Under the pieces are notes generated by a model that saw only the letters and a list, made by a program, of their open reading frames with translations, had not been told where the DNA came from and made no database searches. Source: Coix lacryma-jobi var. lacryma-jobi (taxonomy: Eukaryota > Streptophyta > Magnoliopsida > Poales > Poaceae). From it: 64,000 nucleotides of DNA. Of this stretch, positions 10,142-21,221 are shown in pieces. Position 1 is the stretch's first letter. Every line of letters begins with the position of its first letter. The stretch is taken from contig CM019823.1 of NCBI GenBank assembly GCA_009763385.1, forward strand, positions 169,166,302-169,230,301. Direction: 5' to 3'. Both the position numbers and the translations under genes were made by a program.

Positions 10142-11230
10142 TTAAGGGTAGAAGCGACGTAGCTGAGATATGTTCCACGCGTTCGCCAGGATCCTGCCTT
10201 GGTCGTCGTAGAGCTTGTATGTTCCTGGCTTGAGCACTTCGGCCACGGTGTATGGGCCTTCCCACGGAGGGGTGAGCTTATGGCGCCCTCGATTATCTTG
10301 CAGCCGTCGAAGCACGAGGTCCCCCACCGCCAGGTCCCTTTTGCGCACGTGCTTGTCGTGGTAGCATCGAAGTGTTTGCTGGTAGCGTGCAGAGTTGATG
10401 AGCGCCACGTCTCGGGCCTCCTCGAGCTGGTCCTTGGCGTTGGCGAGCCTTTCGTCGCTGGTTTGCTCGTTGTAGGCTCGAAGTCGAGGTGAGCCGTACT
10501 CGAGGTCCGTAGGTAAGACGGCCTCGGCGCCGTAGGTTAGGAAAAACGGAGTGAACCCGGTGGCTCGACTCGGCGTAGTCCTGAGGCCCCACAGCACCGA
10601 GGGGAGTTCTGTAGCCCACCCCTTTCCGAAATTCTTGAGGGTCTTGAACAGCCTCGGCTTTAGCCCATGGAGTATCATGCCGTTGGCGCGCTCGACCTGC
10701 CCGTTGCATTGGGGGTATGCGACCGAGGCCCAGGTTACGCGAATGTTGTTGTCATCGCAGAAGTTGGTGAACTTTTTGCCCGTGAATTGGGTGCCATTGT
10801 CGGTGATGATGACATTAGGCACCCCGAACCGGTACATGATGTTGGCGATGAACTCGACAGCCCTCTCGGAGGTGGGGTCTCCTATCGGCTTAGCCTCGAT
10901 CCACTTGGTGAACTTGTCGACGGCCACGAGCATGTGTGTGTACCCTCCACTTGTCCTTTTGAGGGGACCCACGAGGTCGAGCCCCCAAACGGCAAATGGC
11001 CAAGTGATTGGGATCATCTGCAGGGCGTGTGCGGGCTGGTGCGTTTGCTTGGCGTAGAATTGACACCCATGGCACGCTTGGACCAAACGCTTGGCGTCCC
11101 CAATGGCGGTCGGCCAATAGAAGCCTTGACGGAAGCGTTCCAACCAGGGCCCTCGGCGCTGCGTGGTGGCCGCAAGCCCCCGAGTGCATATCGTCGAGGA
11201 GCTTGCGCCCTTCCTCGAGTGGGATGCAGC
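10142..11230 (-). CDS. gypsy-1 integrase
   Basis: The last domain of pol, which inserts retrotransposon DNA into the genome. The N-terminal zinc-binding region shows the HH pair (ACGHHAAPRALVG, about 11160-11180) and the CHGC pair, though a frame change near 11143 separates them. From 11143 the frame is open to the stop at 10142. The catalytic core shows all three acidic residues: D in GLDLVGPL, D in TDNGTQF and E in NGQVERAN. The C-terminus ends WNISQLRRFYP with no chromodomain, as in the Tat lineage. This is the best preserved protein segment of the element. Confidence 0.88.
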   Translation of the reverse strand, partial: AASHSRKGASSSTICTRGLAATTQRRGPWLERFRQGFYWPTAIGDAKRLVQACHGCQFYAKQTHQPAHALQMIPITWPFAVWGLDLVGPLKRTSGGYTHMLVAVDKFTKWIEAKPIGDPTSERAVEFIANIMYRFGVPNVIITDNGTQFTGKKFTNFCDDNNIRVTWASVAYPQCNGQVERANGMILHGLKPRLFKTLKNFGKGWATELPSVLWGLRTTPSRATGFTPFFLTYGAEAVLPTDLEYGSPRLRAYNEQTSDERLANAKDQLEEARDVALINSARYQQTLRCYHDKHVRKRDLAVGDLVLRRLQDNRGRHKLTPPWEGPYTVAEVLKPGTYKLYDDQGRILANAWNISQLRRFYP

Positions 11231-13409
11231 GTTGAAGGATCCCAGTCGGACTTCGTCGGTATAGCTCCCGTTCGTCGCCGTAGATGACGTAGGTCTTGGC
11301 CCTCCGAGCGATGCGTCGGGCCTCCGTCTTGTCTTCTGGTAGCTCGCCTCGCGTCAGGTAGTCGAGGTAGGGCGTCCGCCAGTCGAGGGGCCGTGATGAC
11401 GAAGAGGCGTGTGCGTCGACCTGCATCGCCTCTGCGGACGTCGAGGGGTCCTTCTCGAGGGGTGGCGTTGAGAGTCGAGCCCCCGTGTCTTGCTCGAGGG
11501 GTGGCGTCGAGGGGCCAGCCCCCGGGTCGATTTCGACGGATGGCTCGAAGACGTCCCTCGAGAAGACGTCTGGCGGTACCGTGCCGCGCGTGGACGCCAA
11601 CTTTGCCAGCTCGTCTGCGGCCTCGTTGTACTTCCGAGCTACGTGGTTGAGCTCGAGGCCGTAAAACTTGTCTTCCAGCTTGCGCACCTCCCCGCAGTAT
11701 GCCTCCATCTTGGGATCGATGCAGCTTGAAGCCTTCATAACCTGGTTGACGACGAGCTGCGAGTCTCCTCGGGCGTCGAGGCGTCGGACCCCGAGCTCGA
11801 GGGCGATGCGCAGCCCATTGACGAGGGCCTCGTACTCGGCGACGTTGTTGGAGGCGGGGAAGTGCAAGCGTAGCAGGTAGCGCATGTGTACTCCGAGGGG
11901 TGAGATGAAGAGCAGGCCTGCTCCTGCCCCCGTCTTCGTGAGGGATCCATCGAAGTACATGGTCCAGAGCTCGGCTTGAATCTGTGCCGGCGGGAGCTGA
12001 GTGTCGGTCCATTCAGCAACGAAGTCCGCCAACGCTTGCGACTTGATGGCCTTTCGCGGGGCATAGGTGATGGTCTCCCCCATTAGTTCGGCGGACCACT
12101 TGGCGATGCGCCCCGTGGCCTCCCGATTGTTGACGATCTCTCCGAGGGGGAAGGACGACACCACCGTCACGGGATGAGCGAGGAAGTAGTGCTGGAGCTT
12201 GCGCCTTGTGACGATGATGCCGTAGAGCAGCTTTTGGATGTGCGGGTACCGGACCTTGGCCTCGGAGAGTACCTCACTGGTGAAGTATACCGGTCGCTGG
12301 ACCGGCAATGTATGACCCTCCTCGTGCCTCTCGACGGCTATGACCGCGCTAACCACCTGAGTGGTTGCGGCCACATAGAGGAGGAGGGGCTCGGGGGAAT
12401 CGTCACCTTCGGCTGGTCGCGGGGGCACGAGAATTGGTGCAGAAGTCAGCAGCCCCTTCAACTTGGTTAAGGCCTCCTCGGCTTCGGCGGTCCACGCAAA
12501 GTGTTCCGTCTTTTTTAGCAGCGGTAGAGGTAGTGCTTTTTCCCCCAGCCTCGAGATGAATCTGCTGAGAGCGGCTAGGCAGCCTGTTACTTTCTGCACA
12601 CCCTTGAGGTCACGAATCGGGCCCATCCTCGTGACTGCTGAGATTTTTTCAGGGTTTGCCTCGATCCCCCGTTGTGAGACGATGTAGCCAAGTAGCATGC
12701 CTCGAGGCACACCAAAGACACACTTCTCGGGGTTGAGCTTCACATTCTTGGCCCGGAGGCACTCGAACGTGGTCTCGAGGTTGCTGATGAGGTTCCCTAC
12801 TTTTTTAGTTTTAACCACGATGTCATCGACGTAGGCCTCGACGGTCTTGCCTATGTGCTCGCCAAATGTGCTGCATACATCGTTGGTACGTTGCCCCGGC
12901 GTTTCGAAGGCCGAAGGGCATCGTAACATAGCAATACATACCGAATGGCGTGATAAAAGAGGTCGCGAGCTCATCGGATTTTCTCATCCTAATTTGGTGG
13001 TACCGGAATACGCATCAAGGAACGAAAGCACTTCGCACCCAGCAGTGGAATCGACGATCTGGTCAATTCTAGGTAAAGGAAATGGAACTTTTGGACATGC
13101 TTTATTCAGACCAGTGTAATCTACACACATCCGCATTTTTCCATTCTTTTTCCTAACTAGTACAGGGTTAGCTAGCCACTCTGGGTAAAATACCTCCTTG
13201 ATGAATCCGGCCGCCAAAAGCTTGTGCACCTCCTCGCCGATGATCCTGCGCTTTTCCTCGTCGAAGCGGCGCAGCGTTGCTTCCTTCACCGGTCTGGACC
13301 CGGCCTGGATCTCCAAGGCGTGCTCGGCGACTTCCCTCGGTATGCCCGGCATGTCCGAGGGGTTCCACGCAAACATGTCGATGTTCGCGCGGAGAAAGTC
13401 GACGAGCAC
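11231..13409 (-). pseudogene. gypsy-1 reverse transcriptase and RNase H
   Basis: RT copies the RNA genome into DNA and RNase H removes the template. The RT fingers and palm appear from 13409: VRKKNGKMRMCVDYTGLNKA and LPRIDQIVD, then LDAYSG. A frame change near 12980 separates this from the part holding the catalytic AYVDD box (12822-12833). RNase H follows with MYFDGS, ASNNVAEYEALVNGL and GDSQLVVNQ, the acidic residues expected of the fold, then NEAADELAKLA. A linker with three short repeats (SRLSTPPLE-like) joins to integrase. It is broken at one frameshift at least. Confidence 0.85.
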
Positions 13410-13415
13410 TGCTTC

Positions 13416-14388
13416 CTATTTGGGCTCGAGGCTGGTACTGATGGTCAGCGTCTTGCCATTGGCCGAGGTCGGGTCGACGGGTATTTGCTTGGTGTGCTCA
13501 GCCGGCTCGAAGGTGCCGGCGTGACGCTTTGCTTCTGGGGCCCCCTCGGTGGCCAGAGCTGCCAAGGCCTCGAGCGAGTCGAGGTGGACGTTGGCCTCCC
13601 CCCGCTCGACGCACTCCACGTCGCAGTGGTATGCGTGCTCGTAGGAGGTGTCAACGGTGATGACCCCTTTTGGCCCCGGCATCTTGAGCTTCAAGTACGT
13701 GTAGTTAGGAATCGCCATGAACTTGGCGTAGCCTGGCCGGCCGATGATGGCGTGGTAGGTCCCTTGGAAGCCGACCACCTCGAAGGTGAGCGTTTCCTGA
13801 CGGAAGTTTGCCGGCGTGCCGAAGCAGACCGGCAGGTCGATGCGCCCAAGGGGTGGGCTTTCTTTCCTGGTACTACTCCGTGGAACCCCCCGACGCTGGG
13901 TCGGAGCTGTCCCTCTGAAATCCCCAGGAGGTCGAGGGTCTCGAGGTATATGATGTTGAGGCTCGAGCCCCCATCCATCAACACCTTGGAGAACCGAACG
14001 TCGACTATGATGGGGTCGACGACGAGGGGGTAAGCCCCGGGTTTATGACCCGGTCCGGATGGTCGTCACGGTCGAACGTGATTGGCGCATCGGACCAGTC
14101 AAGATACCGGGGGGCGTCGTGGCCAAGCGAAAAGATTTCCCGGCGCTCCTTCTTTCTTTCTCGAGCTGAGAGCCCGACGGTCGGCCCCCCGTAGATCATG
14201 TAGCAGTCGCGCACCGGGGGGAAGTCGCCATCTGCGTTTCTTCTGCCGCCGCGTCGATCGGTATCCTTTCCCTTAGGCGCGTCTTCCCTCTTATCGCCGA
14301 GCTTGGAGTAGTAGCCCTTCAACAGTCGGCAGTCTTTCAACTTGTGGTTTACGGGGCCCCTGTGGTAGGTACAGGGATCCTCGAGCAT
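13416..14388 (-). pseudogene. gypsy-1 gag C-terminus and aspartic protease
   Basis: The frame from 14388 holds a degenerate zinc-knuckle-like CTYHRGPVNHKLKDC (Cys-x3-His-x6-His-x4-Cys). The protease signature follows after a frame change: LMDGGSSLNIIYLETL (about 13984-13930), where DGG takes the place of the usual DTG/DSG. The frame then changes again and reads GTYHAIIGRPGYAKF. The protease would cut the polyprotein. At least two frameshifts break it. Confidence 0.78.
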
Positions 14389-16579
14389 CTGGTCGAAACA
14401 GCCCCATCGGGGGGGCCTCGGGGCTTCTTAGGCTCGAGGGCGCCCGCGAGCACCTCTTTGTCGTCGTCGTCATCGGCGCCACGCTTCGCCTTCTGGCCCT
14501 TGCGTTTGTTTTTCTTCCTTTTGTTGCCGTCATTGTTGTCGTTCTTGGCGTCGTTGCCCTTGTTGGAGCCCTCCGGCGCGATCACCGCCTGCCTGCCTTT
14601 GTCCGTGGAACGGCCAAAGAAGGCCCCCACTGCTTCGTCGCCCGAAGCAAAGCTGGTGACGCGATCCATCAGGTCCTCGACCGTCCCGGGACGGTAGCGT
14701 CCTAGCTCATGAACAAGCTCTTGGCATGTCGTGCCCGCGAGGAACGCTGAGATGACGTCCTCGTCAGGCACGTGGGGGAGCTCGAGACGCTGCTTCGAGA
14801 ACCGTCGAGCAAAGTCGCGGAGGGGCTCGTCCGCCGCCTGCCTGCAACGCCGTAGGTCCCAGGGGTTGCCTGGACGCACGCAGGTCCCCTTGAAATTCCC
14901 GTCGAAGACCCTGACTAGGTCGGCCCAGTCATGGATCCGATCCGGCGGGAGCCCCTCGAGCCACCGGCGGGCGGTGTCCGAGAGGTAAAGTGGGAGTTGA
15001 CGTATGATCACGCGGTCGTCGTTCTTCGCTCCGCCCAGTTGGCAGCCAAGGCGGAAGTCCGAGAGCCAGAGCTTGGGCTCGACCTCCCCGTCATACTTCA
15101 CGATGTTGGTCGGCGGTCGGAAGCGGTCGGGGAGGGTCGAGCTGCGGATGGCCCGGCTGAAGACTCGGGGCCCGGGGGCTCGAGGACCTGCCGGTCCTCG
15201 TCGCTGTCGTAGCGCCCCCCTCGATGGGCGCTATAGCCACGCTCTTGGGCCCCCTTGTCCTTGCGCCGTCGGTTGATGTCGTTGCGGGCGTCGTTGGGGT
15301 CTCGAGGTGGCCGGTTGTCGACGATCCGTTCGCGGACTGGCCTAGCTCGAGAGGCGTCCGGCTGGTGGACGGATGCCTCGCGAGCGTCGTGGGGCGTGTC
15401 CGCCGGTCTCCCCGAGGCTGCTCCGCGTCGGCGTGACGCCGAGCTCTCGGCCTGCTGTACCGCGGCTGTCTCGAGGAGGTTTTTCATTTCTCCGAGCATG
15501 CGCCTGGCATCGGGGTTGGAGACGGCGGGCAGGTCACGGAGCATCATAGCCGCCGCCACCACGTTCTGCCCAGCTCGCGGGAAACATACCTCGGGCGTGC
15601 TGGTGCCCCGTCCTCGAGGATCCGCCGGTGGACCTCTCGAGCCCGGCCTCGAGCTCCGGCTCCTCGGGGCTGGGGTGGTTCCTGCATCAGGGTTTGCCGG
15701 AGCTGCAGCAGGTGTCGCCGTTCCTCCTCGGCTTTGGTGATTGCCTCTTGCACTTGTGCGAGTTGCGCCGCCCGGCCATCGTCGTGCTTAGGCGGTACAG
15801 CCGGTGCCGGAGTTCGTCCCTTCCCTGAACGCGTGATCCGCCTGCCGCGGCCACGTCGCTAGGTCCCTCTAGGTCGAGGCCGGCCTGTCGTCGTCGCCTT
15901 CGTCCTCGGTATCGCATACGACTCCCTCGAGTTGGAAGCACTCCCTGGTGGGATCCCAGAGGTCGGGGTCGTGGTAGTCGTATTCGTCGGAGTCGGAGCT
16001 GTTGACGGCCGCCGCCTTGGCCGATGCTGGGACCCAGCTCGCGGTACCATTCTCCGACGGTGGCTCGCCGAGGTGGCTCGAAGGGTCGCAAGAAGTCGCG
16101 GTCGACGCACGCGGGGTGACGATTTCCAGGCTGGCCATGGCCTGCAGCAGCGCGCCCGAACGCTGCTCCCGGTCCGCCACCGTCTGGTCCTGATGGCGCT
16201 CGTCGAGGCGGTGGGCGTATACAGCCGCAGAGTTGTCGAGGCCGACCGGGAACCGCTGGCGTCGAGCGCGGCGCGACCCGTGCGGGAGGAGGCTGAGCGG
16301 CGTCGACGGCGCACGGCTCGGAGGCCTCTGGCCTGGTTCCTGGTCCGTACGCATGATGAATGCGAAGTCGCTAGGCGGCGCGGGTGCGCCCTGGAGGTCT
16401 CCGGCCGCGCGCCGGGCTGGTTTCCCCTTGGGGACCCTGCACCGGCTACGGGGGCGTAGGTGTTTGCCGCGGGCACCGCCTGCGCCCGGCGACGACGGTG
16501 ACGACGGCGCCGCTCGCGATGTGGCGACGTGTGGTGGTGCGGGCGACGCGTCACGCCCCCCGCGCGGGTGGCGTGACAC
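14349..16579 (-). pseudogene. gypsy-1 gag
   Basis: Structural capsid polyprotein. The start region (16579-15869) is low-complexity and acidic at its end (SSDSDEYDYHDPDLW). A Glu/Gln-rich stretch (EAITKAEEERRHLLQLRQ, about 15750-15690), a charged linker (15562-15098) and a retrotrans_gag-like domain (15101-14560) follow. The last has DTARRWLEGLPPDRIHDW, LRDFARRFSKQRLELP and ISAFLAGTTCQELVHEL. A Lys/Asp-rich tail ends it. At least two frame changes join these parts. The precise start codon is uncertain. Confidence 0.8.
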
Positions 16580-16741
16580 GCACTCCGCTCAGGCCCTCCG
16601 TGGAGAGCAGAGTCAGCTCGTTGCCGTTGCCTGTGGCCAGGAACTCGAGGCTCCCGAACCAGACGACGGCACCAGCCGAGAACGGAAGAGGGGATGAAGC
16701 CATCCAGGAATCAACGAGAAATCGGCTCGGACACGCGAAGT

Positions 16742-16761
16742 CCCCTACCTGGCGCGCCAAC
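16742..16761 (-). promoter_or_regulatory. gypsy-1 primer binding site
   Basis: Next to the element's 5' LTR (16762-17988) the minus strand reads TTGGCGCGCCAGGTAGGGGA. A TGG start adjoining the LTR is expected of a site complementary to a tRNA 3' CCA end. I do not name the tRNA. Gypsy-2 has a related site at 38212-38231. Confidence 0.65.
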
Positions 16762-17988
16762 TGTCGGTGTTTCGTACCCGGGGTATCACACCAACGAGTG
16801 ATATGATCGCGTGCTTCTCTTCCTGGATGGTGATGCAAGAGGACACAAGGATTTATCCTGGTTCGGGCAAAGAAGGCCCTACGTCCAGCGGGGGATGTTC
16901 TTGTATTACTTGCACCTAAGTGCTTGTACAGGGGAGAATACAAGCTCAGTGAGCGTGGACCGGAGTCCGGACTCGTGCCTGTGTGTGGACTCGTGTGTTG
17001 TGTTCGTCCTCCTGAATGAGGGCCCTAGTGTCCCCTTTTATAGAGCAAGGGGAGGCCAGGGTTACATAAGGTATTACAGGTGTCGGGGCGTATGGTGCCC
17101 CATACGGAGAAGGGTAGGAACCCTGTCTTGTCGGGGCCACTGGAGCCGATGTGATCGTCGCTGTTGAGGCGTCCTTGGGTCGTGGCTTCCATCCTGGGCG
17201 CGGACGTGGTGGCGCGACAAGGCGGGAGCCGTACAGCACCCATCCCGGAATGTACAGTACGCGGTGAGGTCCCTCCGGGTCTTGGGGTACCTGTCCTCCA
17301 ATAGCACGAAAGTAGTTAGGGCTCGAAGGGCGCGGAGCCGGCTTCGAGGTGGTGCCACGGGGGCTCGAGGGGCGCGGAGCCGGCCTCGAGGTGTTACAGT
17401 GCAGGGCTCGAGGAGCGCGTAGCCGGCCTCGAGGGGTTACAGTGCAGGGCTCGAGGGAGCGCGTAGCCGGCCTCGAGGGTTACAGTGCCTGGCTTGGCCG
17501 AACTGCCGTACTGGTGCCCTTTTGCCCATGCTTGTGGTGAAAACGAGACTTGACCTTTACACCGAGTTACTGTGGTACATGCTGTGCACTGTGGACATGA
17601 CCGGAGTAGGTGAAGGCATTAAATGCGTGGTATGGGCTGGTACGGCTGTCTGTGCAGCTCGAGGTCCGTGCGTTAAGGCTCGAGGTGTGGGGGCGCGCGC
17701 TCGCCCGAGGCCTGGAGGGCTCGGCGAGACGGAGAGCGATCGTGCTCGCCCGAGGCCTTGCTGGGAGGGCTCGGGCGAGACGGAGACAGAGCGTTCGCCC
17801 GAGGCCTGGCTGGGAGGGCTCGGGCGAGACGGAGATAGAGCGTTCGCCCGAGGCCTTGCTGGGAGGGCTCGGGCGAGACGGAGACGGAGCGTTCGCCCGA
17901 GGCCTGGCTGGGAGGGCTCGGGCGAGACGGAGACAGAGCGTTCGGCGTGTGTGCGTTGATTGGGGGTACCCCTTTTCGTACCCTGACA
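16762..17988 (-). repeat. gypsy-1 LTR (the 5' LTR in element orientation)
   Basis: 1227 bp, matching 2645-3935, starting TGTCGGTGTTTCG and ending CTGACA. A TATA-like CTATAAAAG on the minus strand at 17035-17043 is the likely promoter for gag-pol. The tandem GC-rich blocks are repeated here (about 17320-17490 and 17695-17945). It differs from the other LTR largely by indels. Confidence 0.9.
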
Positions 17989-18282
17989 CACTCGACAAAG
18001 ACCCCGACCACGTGGCCATTCAGGGCCACATGCTTTGCTGAGTGCCAACGTAGCTGGCATCGCAAGAGGGGCTCTTTGCCGGTGCCAGCCAGCTGGCACT
18101 CGCAAGAGCTCTTTGCTAGTGCCTTTCTTTTTCTGCCACTCGTAAAAGCATCCTTTGCCTTGTTTTTGCGCTTTGCCGAGTGCCCAACTGGCCGGCCTCC
18201 GGCAAAGAGGCTCTTTGCCCGTGCCCCGAATTTGGCACTCGGCAAAGCCCAGGCACTCGGCAAGCCTAGGTTTCCTGTAGTG
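17989..18282. repeat. CACTA-1 right arm
   Basis: Inverted and direct copies of TTTGCCGAGTGC variants (for example GCTTTGCCGAGTGCCC and GGCACTCGGCAAAG), ending with CCTGTAGTG at 18282. This is the counterpart of the left terminal repeats. Confidence 0.88.
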
Positions 18283-18285
18283 ATT

Positions 18286-18372
18286 TATGTATATATTAGT
18301 AGTATTTTTGCTATAAATCGAATTAAACTTGTGACAAATACATCAACAACGACATTATTTAGGACTGGGGAG
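18286..18372. mobile_element. Stowaway-like MITE B, right half
   Basis: Ends ACGACATTATTTAGGACTGG, the inverted counterpart of the left end at 1411, with TA at 18373-18374. The first bases after CACTA-1 (ATT, 18283-18285) repeat those at 1489-1491. Confidence 0.8.
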
Positions 18373-18374
18373 TA

Positions 18375-18601
18375 CCCCTCCATCCCTAAATAAGTGTCGT
18401 TCTCGCTTCCCGAAAAAAGTTACCGGCAATTATATATTAAAATATGCTAATATTTATGCTAAGTAATTAGTATCATCGGAAAGACTTTACATCTAGTTTT
18501 TAACAATTATTTGAGATATAAATATTGCATATATTTTCTACAAATTGAGTCAAACACGTGGCACGCACACCAACAGCGACACTTATTTAGGACGGAGGGA
18601 G
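18375..18601. mobile_element. Stowaway-like MITE C
   Basis: The left end CCCCTCCATCCCTAAATAAG and the right end (minus strand CTCCCTCCGTCCTAAATAAG) form good terminal inverted repeats. TA flanks are at 18373-18374 and 18602-18603. It abuts MITE B, sharing the TA, and resembles it in sequence. Confidence 0.85.
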
Positions 18602-18603
18602 TA

Positions 18604-19881
18604 TATATGCCAAGGTGATGGGACGCAAGGTTAACCACTCGATGCGACAGCACCCAAACGATAGTTTGCATCAAATTGCTGTCCTGCCCCTCAAATTGCT
18701 GTCCTGCCTGGCTTCATCGCCGACACTGCTAGATTGATAAAATGACAAGACAAACAGTACAGGCACAGGTGCAGCCGTTAGCCTTGCCTTGCTGCCTCCG
18801 GTCGTAATTAGTAATTTTTTTGCCATTTTTTATCAATCAAATCAAGATATGTATAGACTAGTAGCTTACATTACACACGGTGTGCACACAGGCATGGATC
18901 GGAATTAATAGTCAGGCCCCGGTGGCATATTCGTTTGCCTATCTTGCCAGCTTGGCGCTTTTCTCCTAATCCAAATTCATGACTAGCTAGTTGCATGATG
19001 AGGCAAGCGCGGGATTTTTCTTTAATCCTCTTGATCTTGGTACGGTGCGCACAAATTGTCATTAGAGAATTGTAACACACCGAGTTCGTTCAACAGTCTC
19101 CGCCTAGTGGCCTTTTCGTTGTTGGTGTCCTTTATTCTGTAGATTCTCAACCCATGCATGCATCATTGATTGCCAAACAGCTACCACACGTACTGTCGTG
19201 ATGCTGTTTGACTACCAATGGTGCAGTGAATCGCTCTTAACAGATTATTACTTGATCATCTTCTTTATCAATGAAACAGACGCAGTCTAAAGAGAGAGAG
19301 AAAAACAATATGCTACCTGGTTTGATTCTACTCCTTAATTCCTCATTCGAGATCATTCCTGCTTATATCAAGTGTAACTCTTTTGAGCTTTTTGTAAATA
19401 AAATTTTAGGCAATATATTAATTATTCACGTTATCTATAGCTTTATAAAGCTAATCCTGATTTACCAGTGTGGAAAAAATATCTCAACATGCAAGACATC
19501 CACGTCATCTCCCACTAATTATTCACATCATTTTCTACTATTAGCTATGTCATGTCACTAACTTTCAACCTCTTAGTACAAGCTATCACATCATCTCTAC
19601 TGATTTTTATTCTAAATAAATTCTTTGCAAATCCTCGTAGCAATGCGTAGCATATTATCTGTTTATAACATATAAAAGTACTTGTTCAGTGTATAGGTGC
19701 GCCCCATCAATGCACAGTAATTCATCGCTAGAACACCATCGGTTTCAAAAAAAATGTTCATATCATAAGATTTAGATTCATTTTAGAATATTTTCATAAT
19801 ATCTAATTTATACGTGTGAAACTATAAGGATATTAAAATGACCCATCAAAGATAATAATATTTGACTTAAATACAATATTA
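18604..19881. other. Non-coding stretch
   Basis: No supported gene. A tandem 18-bp direct repeat (TCAAATTGCTGTCCTGCC at 18671-18688 and 18691-18708) is the only clear structure. Confidence 0.55.
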
Positions 19882-20082
19882 CTCCCTCCCGTCCCAAAAT
19901 AAATCACTTCTAAAGTTCAAAATTTATCCCAAAGCAAGTGCACATTTACATAAAAGACAAACTAGTCCTATTTATATTTTTCTACTTTCTCATTTTCGAG
20001 GTATAATGATTACATCTTTTTATGGGTAGCCTTAGCATCTTCATTAAAACTTTAGAAGTGTATTTATATGGGATGTAGGGAG
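19882..20082. mobile_element. Stowaway-like MITE D
   Basis: Begins CTCCCTCCCGTCCCAAAATA and ends with its imperfect inverted counterpart (TATATGGGATGTAGGGAG). TA lies on each side (19880-19881 and 20083-20084). No coding. A stray end-like word, GATGGAGGGAGTA, lies just beyond at 20107-20119. Confidence 0.85.
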
Positions 20083-20149
20083 TAATTAATGTAACAGGTG
20101 AAAAAGATGGAGGGAGTACTCATTTGGACACTTGTATTGGAAGCGCTAT

Positions 20150-20733
20150 AGAAGGCTAGACGAAAAACTCGAAGTTCGGTAGCTCGCTCGGCTTGACTCG
20201 GCTCGTTATGCTAACAAGACGAATCGAGTCAAGATTTTAGATCGTTAGCTAAAATGAGCTAATTCGAGCTAGCTTGCAAGCTAAACGAGTCAAACTTTTA
20301 AGAAAAAAGCAAAGATCTTATATAAATTTTTATATTACTTCTATCCCGTACTTTATATTTGGTTGATAATAGTTTAGACCCTATAAATTTGTGATTTTTT
20401 TAAGACAAAAACTGTGGGAGGTCCCCACAACACTTCATTTTATAAATTAAAAATAAAGGATATATGGTATAATAATCTTATATGTTATTATATGTGTATA
20501 TTTGTTAATATTTATTAATTTTTAGTTTGATTTAAGGTTGTTGGATGTTTTTTTATATTATTACTGTTATAAATCTTTAGATAAATATAAATACTATATT
20601 TTATATACTTTTTATACTTAACTCATGAGCTTAACGAGGTAGCTTGAATTTTTAACGAGCTGAGCCAAGCTGACATTCTGACTCGTTAATAGATAACGAG
20701 CCGAGCTGAGCTGGCTCCGCTTGATATCCAGCC
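20150..20733. mobile_element. Degenerate inverted-repeat element, AT-rich core
   Basis: Both ends are rich in GCTCGGCTCGTTA-type words in opposite orientation (left around 20170-20215, right around 20640-20715). They enclose a very AT-rich core with no coding. This looks like a decayed DNA transposon with long terminal inverted repeats. No target duplication can be seen, so borders are approximate. Confidence 0.4.
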
Positions 20734-20736
20734 TTA

Positions 20737-20972
20737 GGCCTTGTTTAGATGGAAAAATTTTGCAAATTTTTCCTGTAGCACTTTCGTTGTTATTTGACAA
20801 ACTTTGTCCAAATATAGACTACGTAGACTCCAAAGATTCGTCTCGACATGTACATACTAAACGTACAATTAATTTTTTTTTACCTACATCTATTTTTTAT
20901 GCAAATATTTAAAGATTGATGTGACGAGAAATCTTGCCAATTTGTAAAATTGGGGAGCAACTAAACAAGGCC
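20737..20972 (+). mobile_element. Tourist-like MITE E
   Basis: Starts GGCCTTGTTTAGATGGAAA and ends CTAAACAAGGCC. The TTA target duplication lies at 20734-20736 and 20973-20975, diagnostic for Tourist (PIF/Harbinger) elements. 236 bp, non-coding. Confidence 0.88.
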
Positions 20973-20981
20973 TTAGCTTTA

Positions 20982-21218
20982 GGCCCTGTTTAGTTCCCCT
21001 ATTTCCAAAATTTTCTATCACTATCAACCATCACATCAATGTTCGGACGTATGGCATGAAGCATTAAATGCAGGTAAAAAAACTAATTGTACTTTTAGTA
21101 TGTACATGTCGAGACGAATCTTTGGAGTCTACGTAGGCCATATTTGGACAAGTTTGTCAAATAACAACGAAAAAACTACAGGAAAAATTTTGCAAAATTT
21201 TTCCACCTAAACAAGGCC
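20982..21218 (-). mobile_element. Tourist-like MITE F, inverted relative to E
   Basis: Starts GGCCCTGTTTAG and ends CCTAAACAAGGCC, with TTA at 20979-20981 and 21219-21221. Its right end is homologous to the left end of MITE E (both contain AAAAATTTTGCAAA next to CAGGAAAAA or its complement), so the two copies face each other 9 bp apart. Confidence 0.88.
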
Positions 21219-21221
21219 TTA

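Larger units (their letters stand above)
2645..17988 (-). mobile_element. gypsy-1: Tat-type Ty3/gypsy LTR retrotransposon with an antisense gene
   Basis: About 15.3 kb, bounded by LTRs that start TGTCGGTGTTTCGTACCC. Gag-pol lies on the minus strand in the order gag, protease, RT, RNase H, integrase (16.6 kb down to 10.1 kb). A separate gene runs on the plus strand (5332-9598). The integrase ends without a chromodomain, and an extra gene between pol and the 3' LTR is a Tat-lineage trait. The insertion lies in the left arm of CACTA-1. Flanks share CACT (2641-2644 and 17989-17992), one base short of a normal 5-bp duplication. Confidence 0.92.
1492..18282. mobile_element. CACTA-1: non-autonomous CACTA (En/Spm) transposon carrying a nested retrotransposon
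   Basis: The left end reads CACTACAGCAGAA. The right end reads TTTCCTGTAGTG, the inverted counterpart. Exact 3-bp ATT duplications flank it (1489-1491 and 18283-18285), as expected for CACTA elements. Both arms carry many copies of TTTGCCGAGTGC and its complement, the subterminal transposase-binding repeat typical of these elements. With gypsy-1 removed, only about 1.45 kb remains and no transposase is present, so it depends on an element elsewhere. It sits inside MITE B. Confidence 0.93.

Noticed and set aside
10142..10200. Chromodomain at the end of gypsy-1 integrase
   Set aside because: The protein ends soon after the WNISQLRRFYP motif with no aromatic-cage pattern; fits the Tat lineage rather than chromoviruses.
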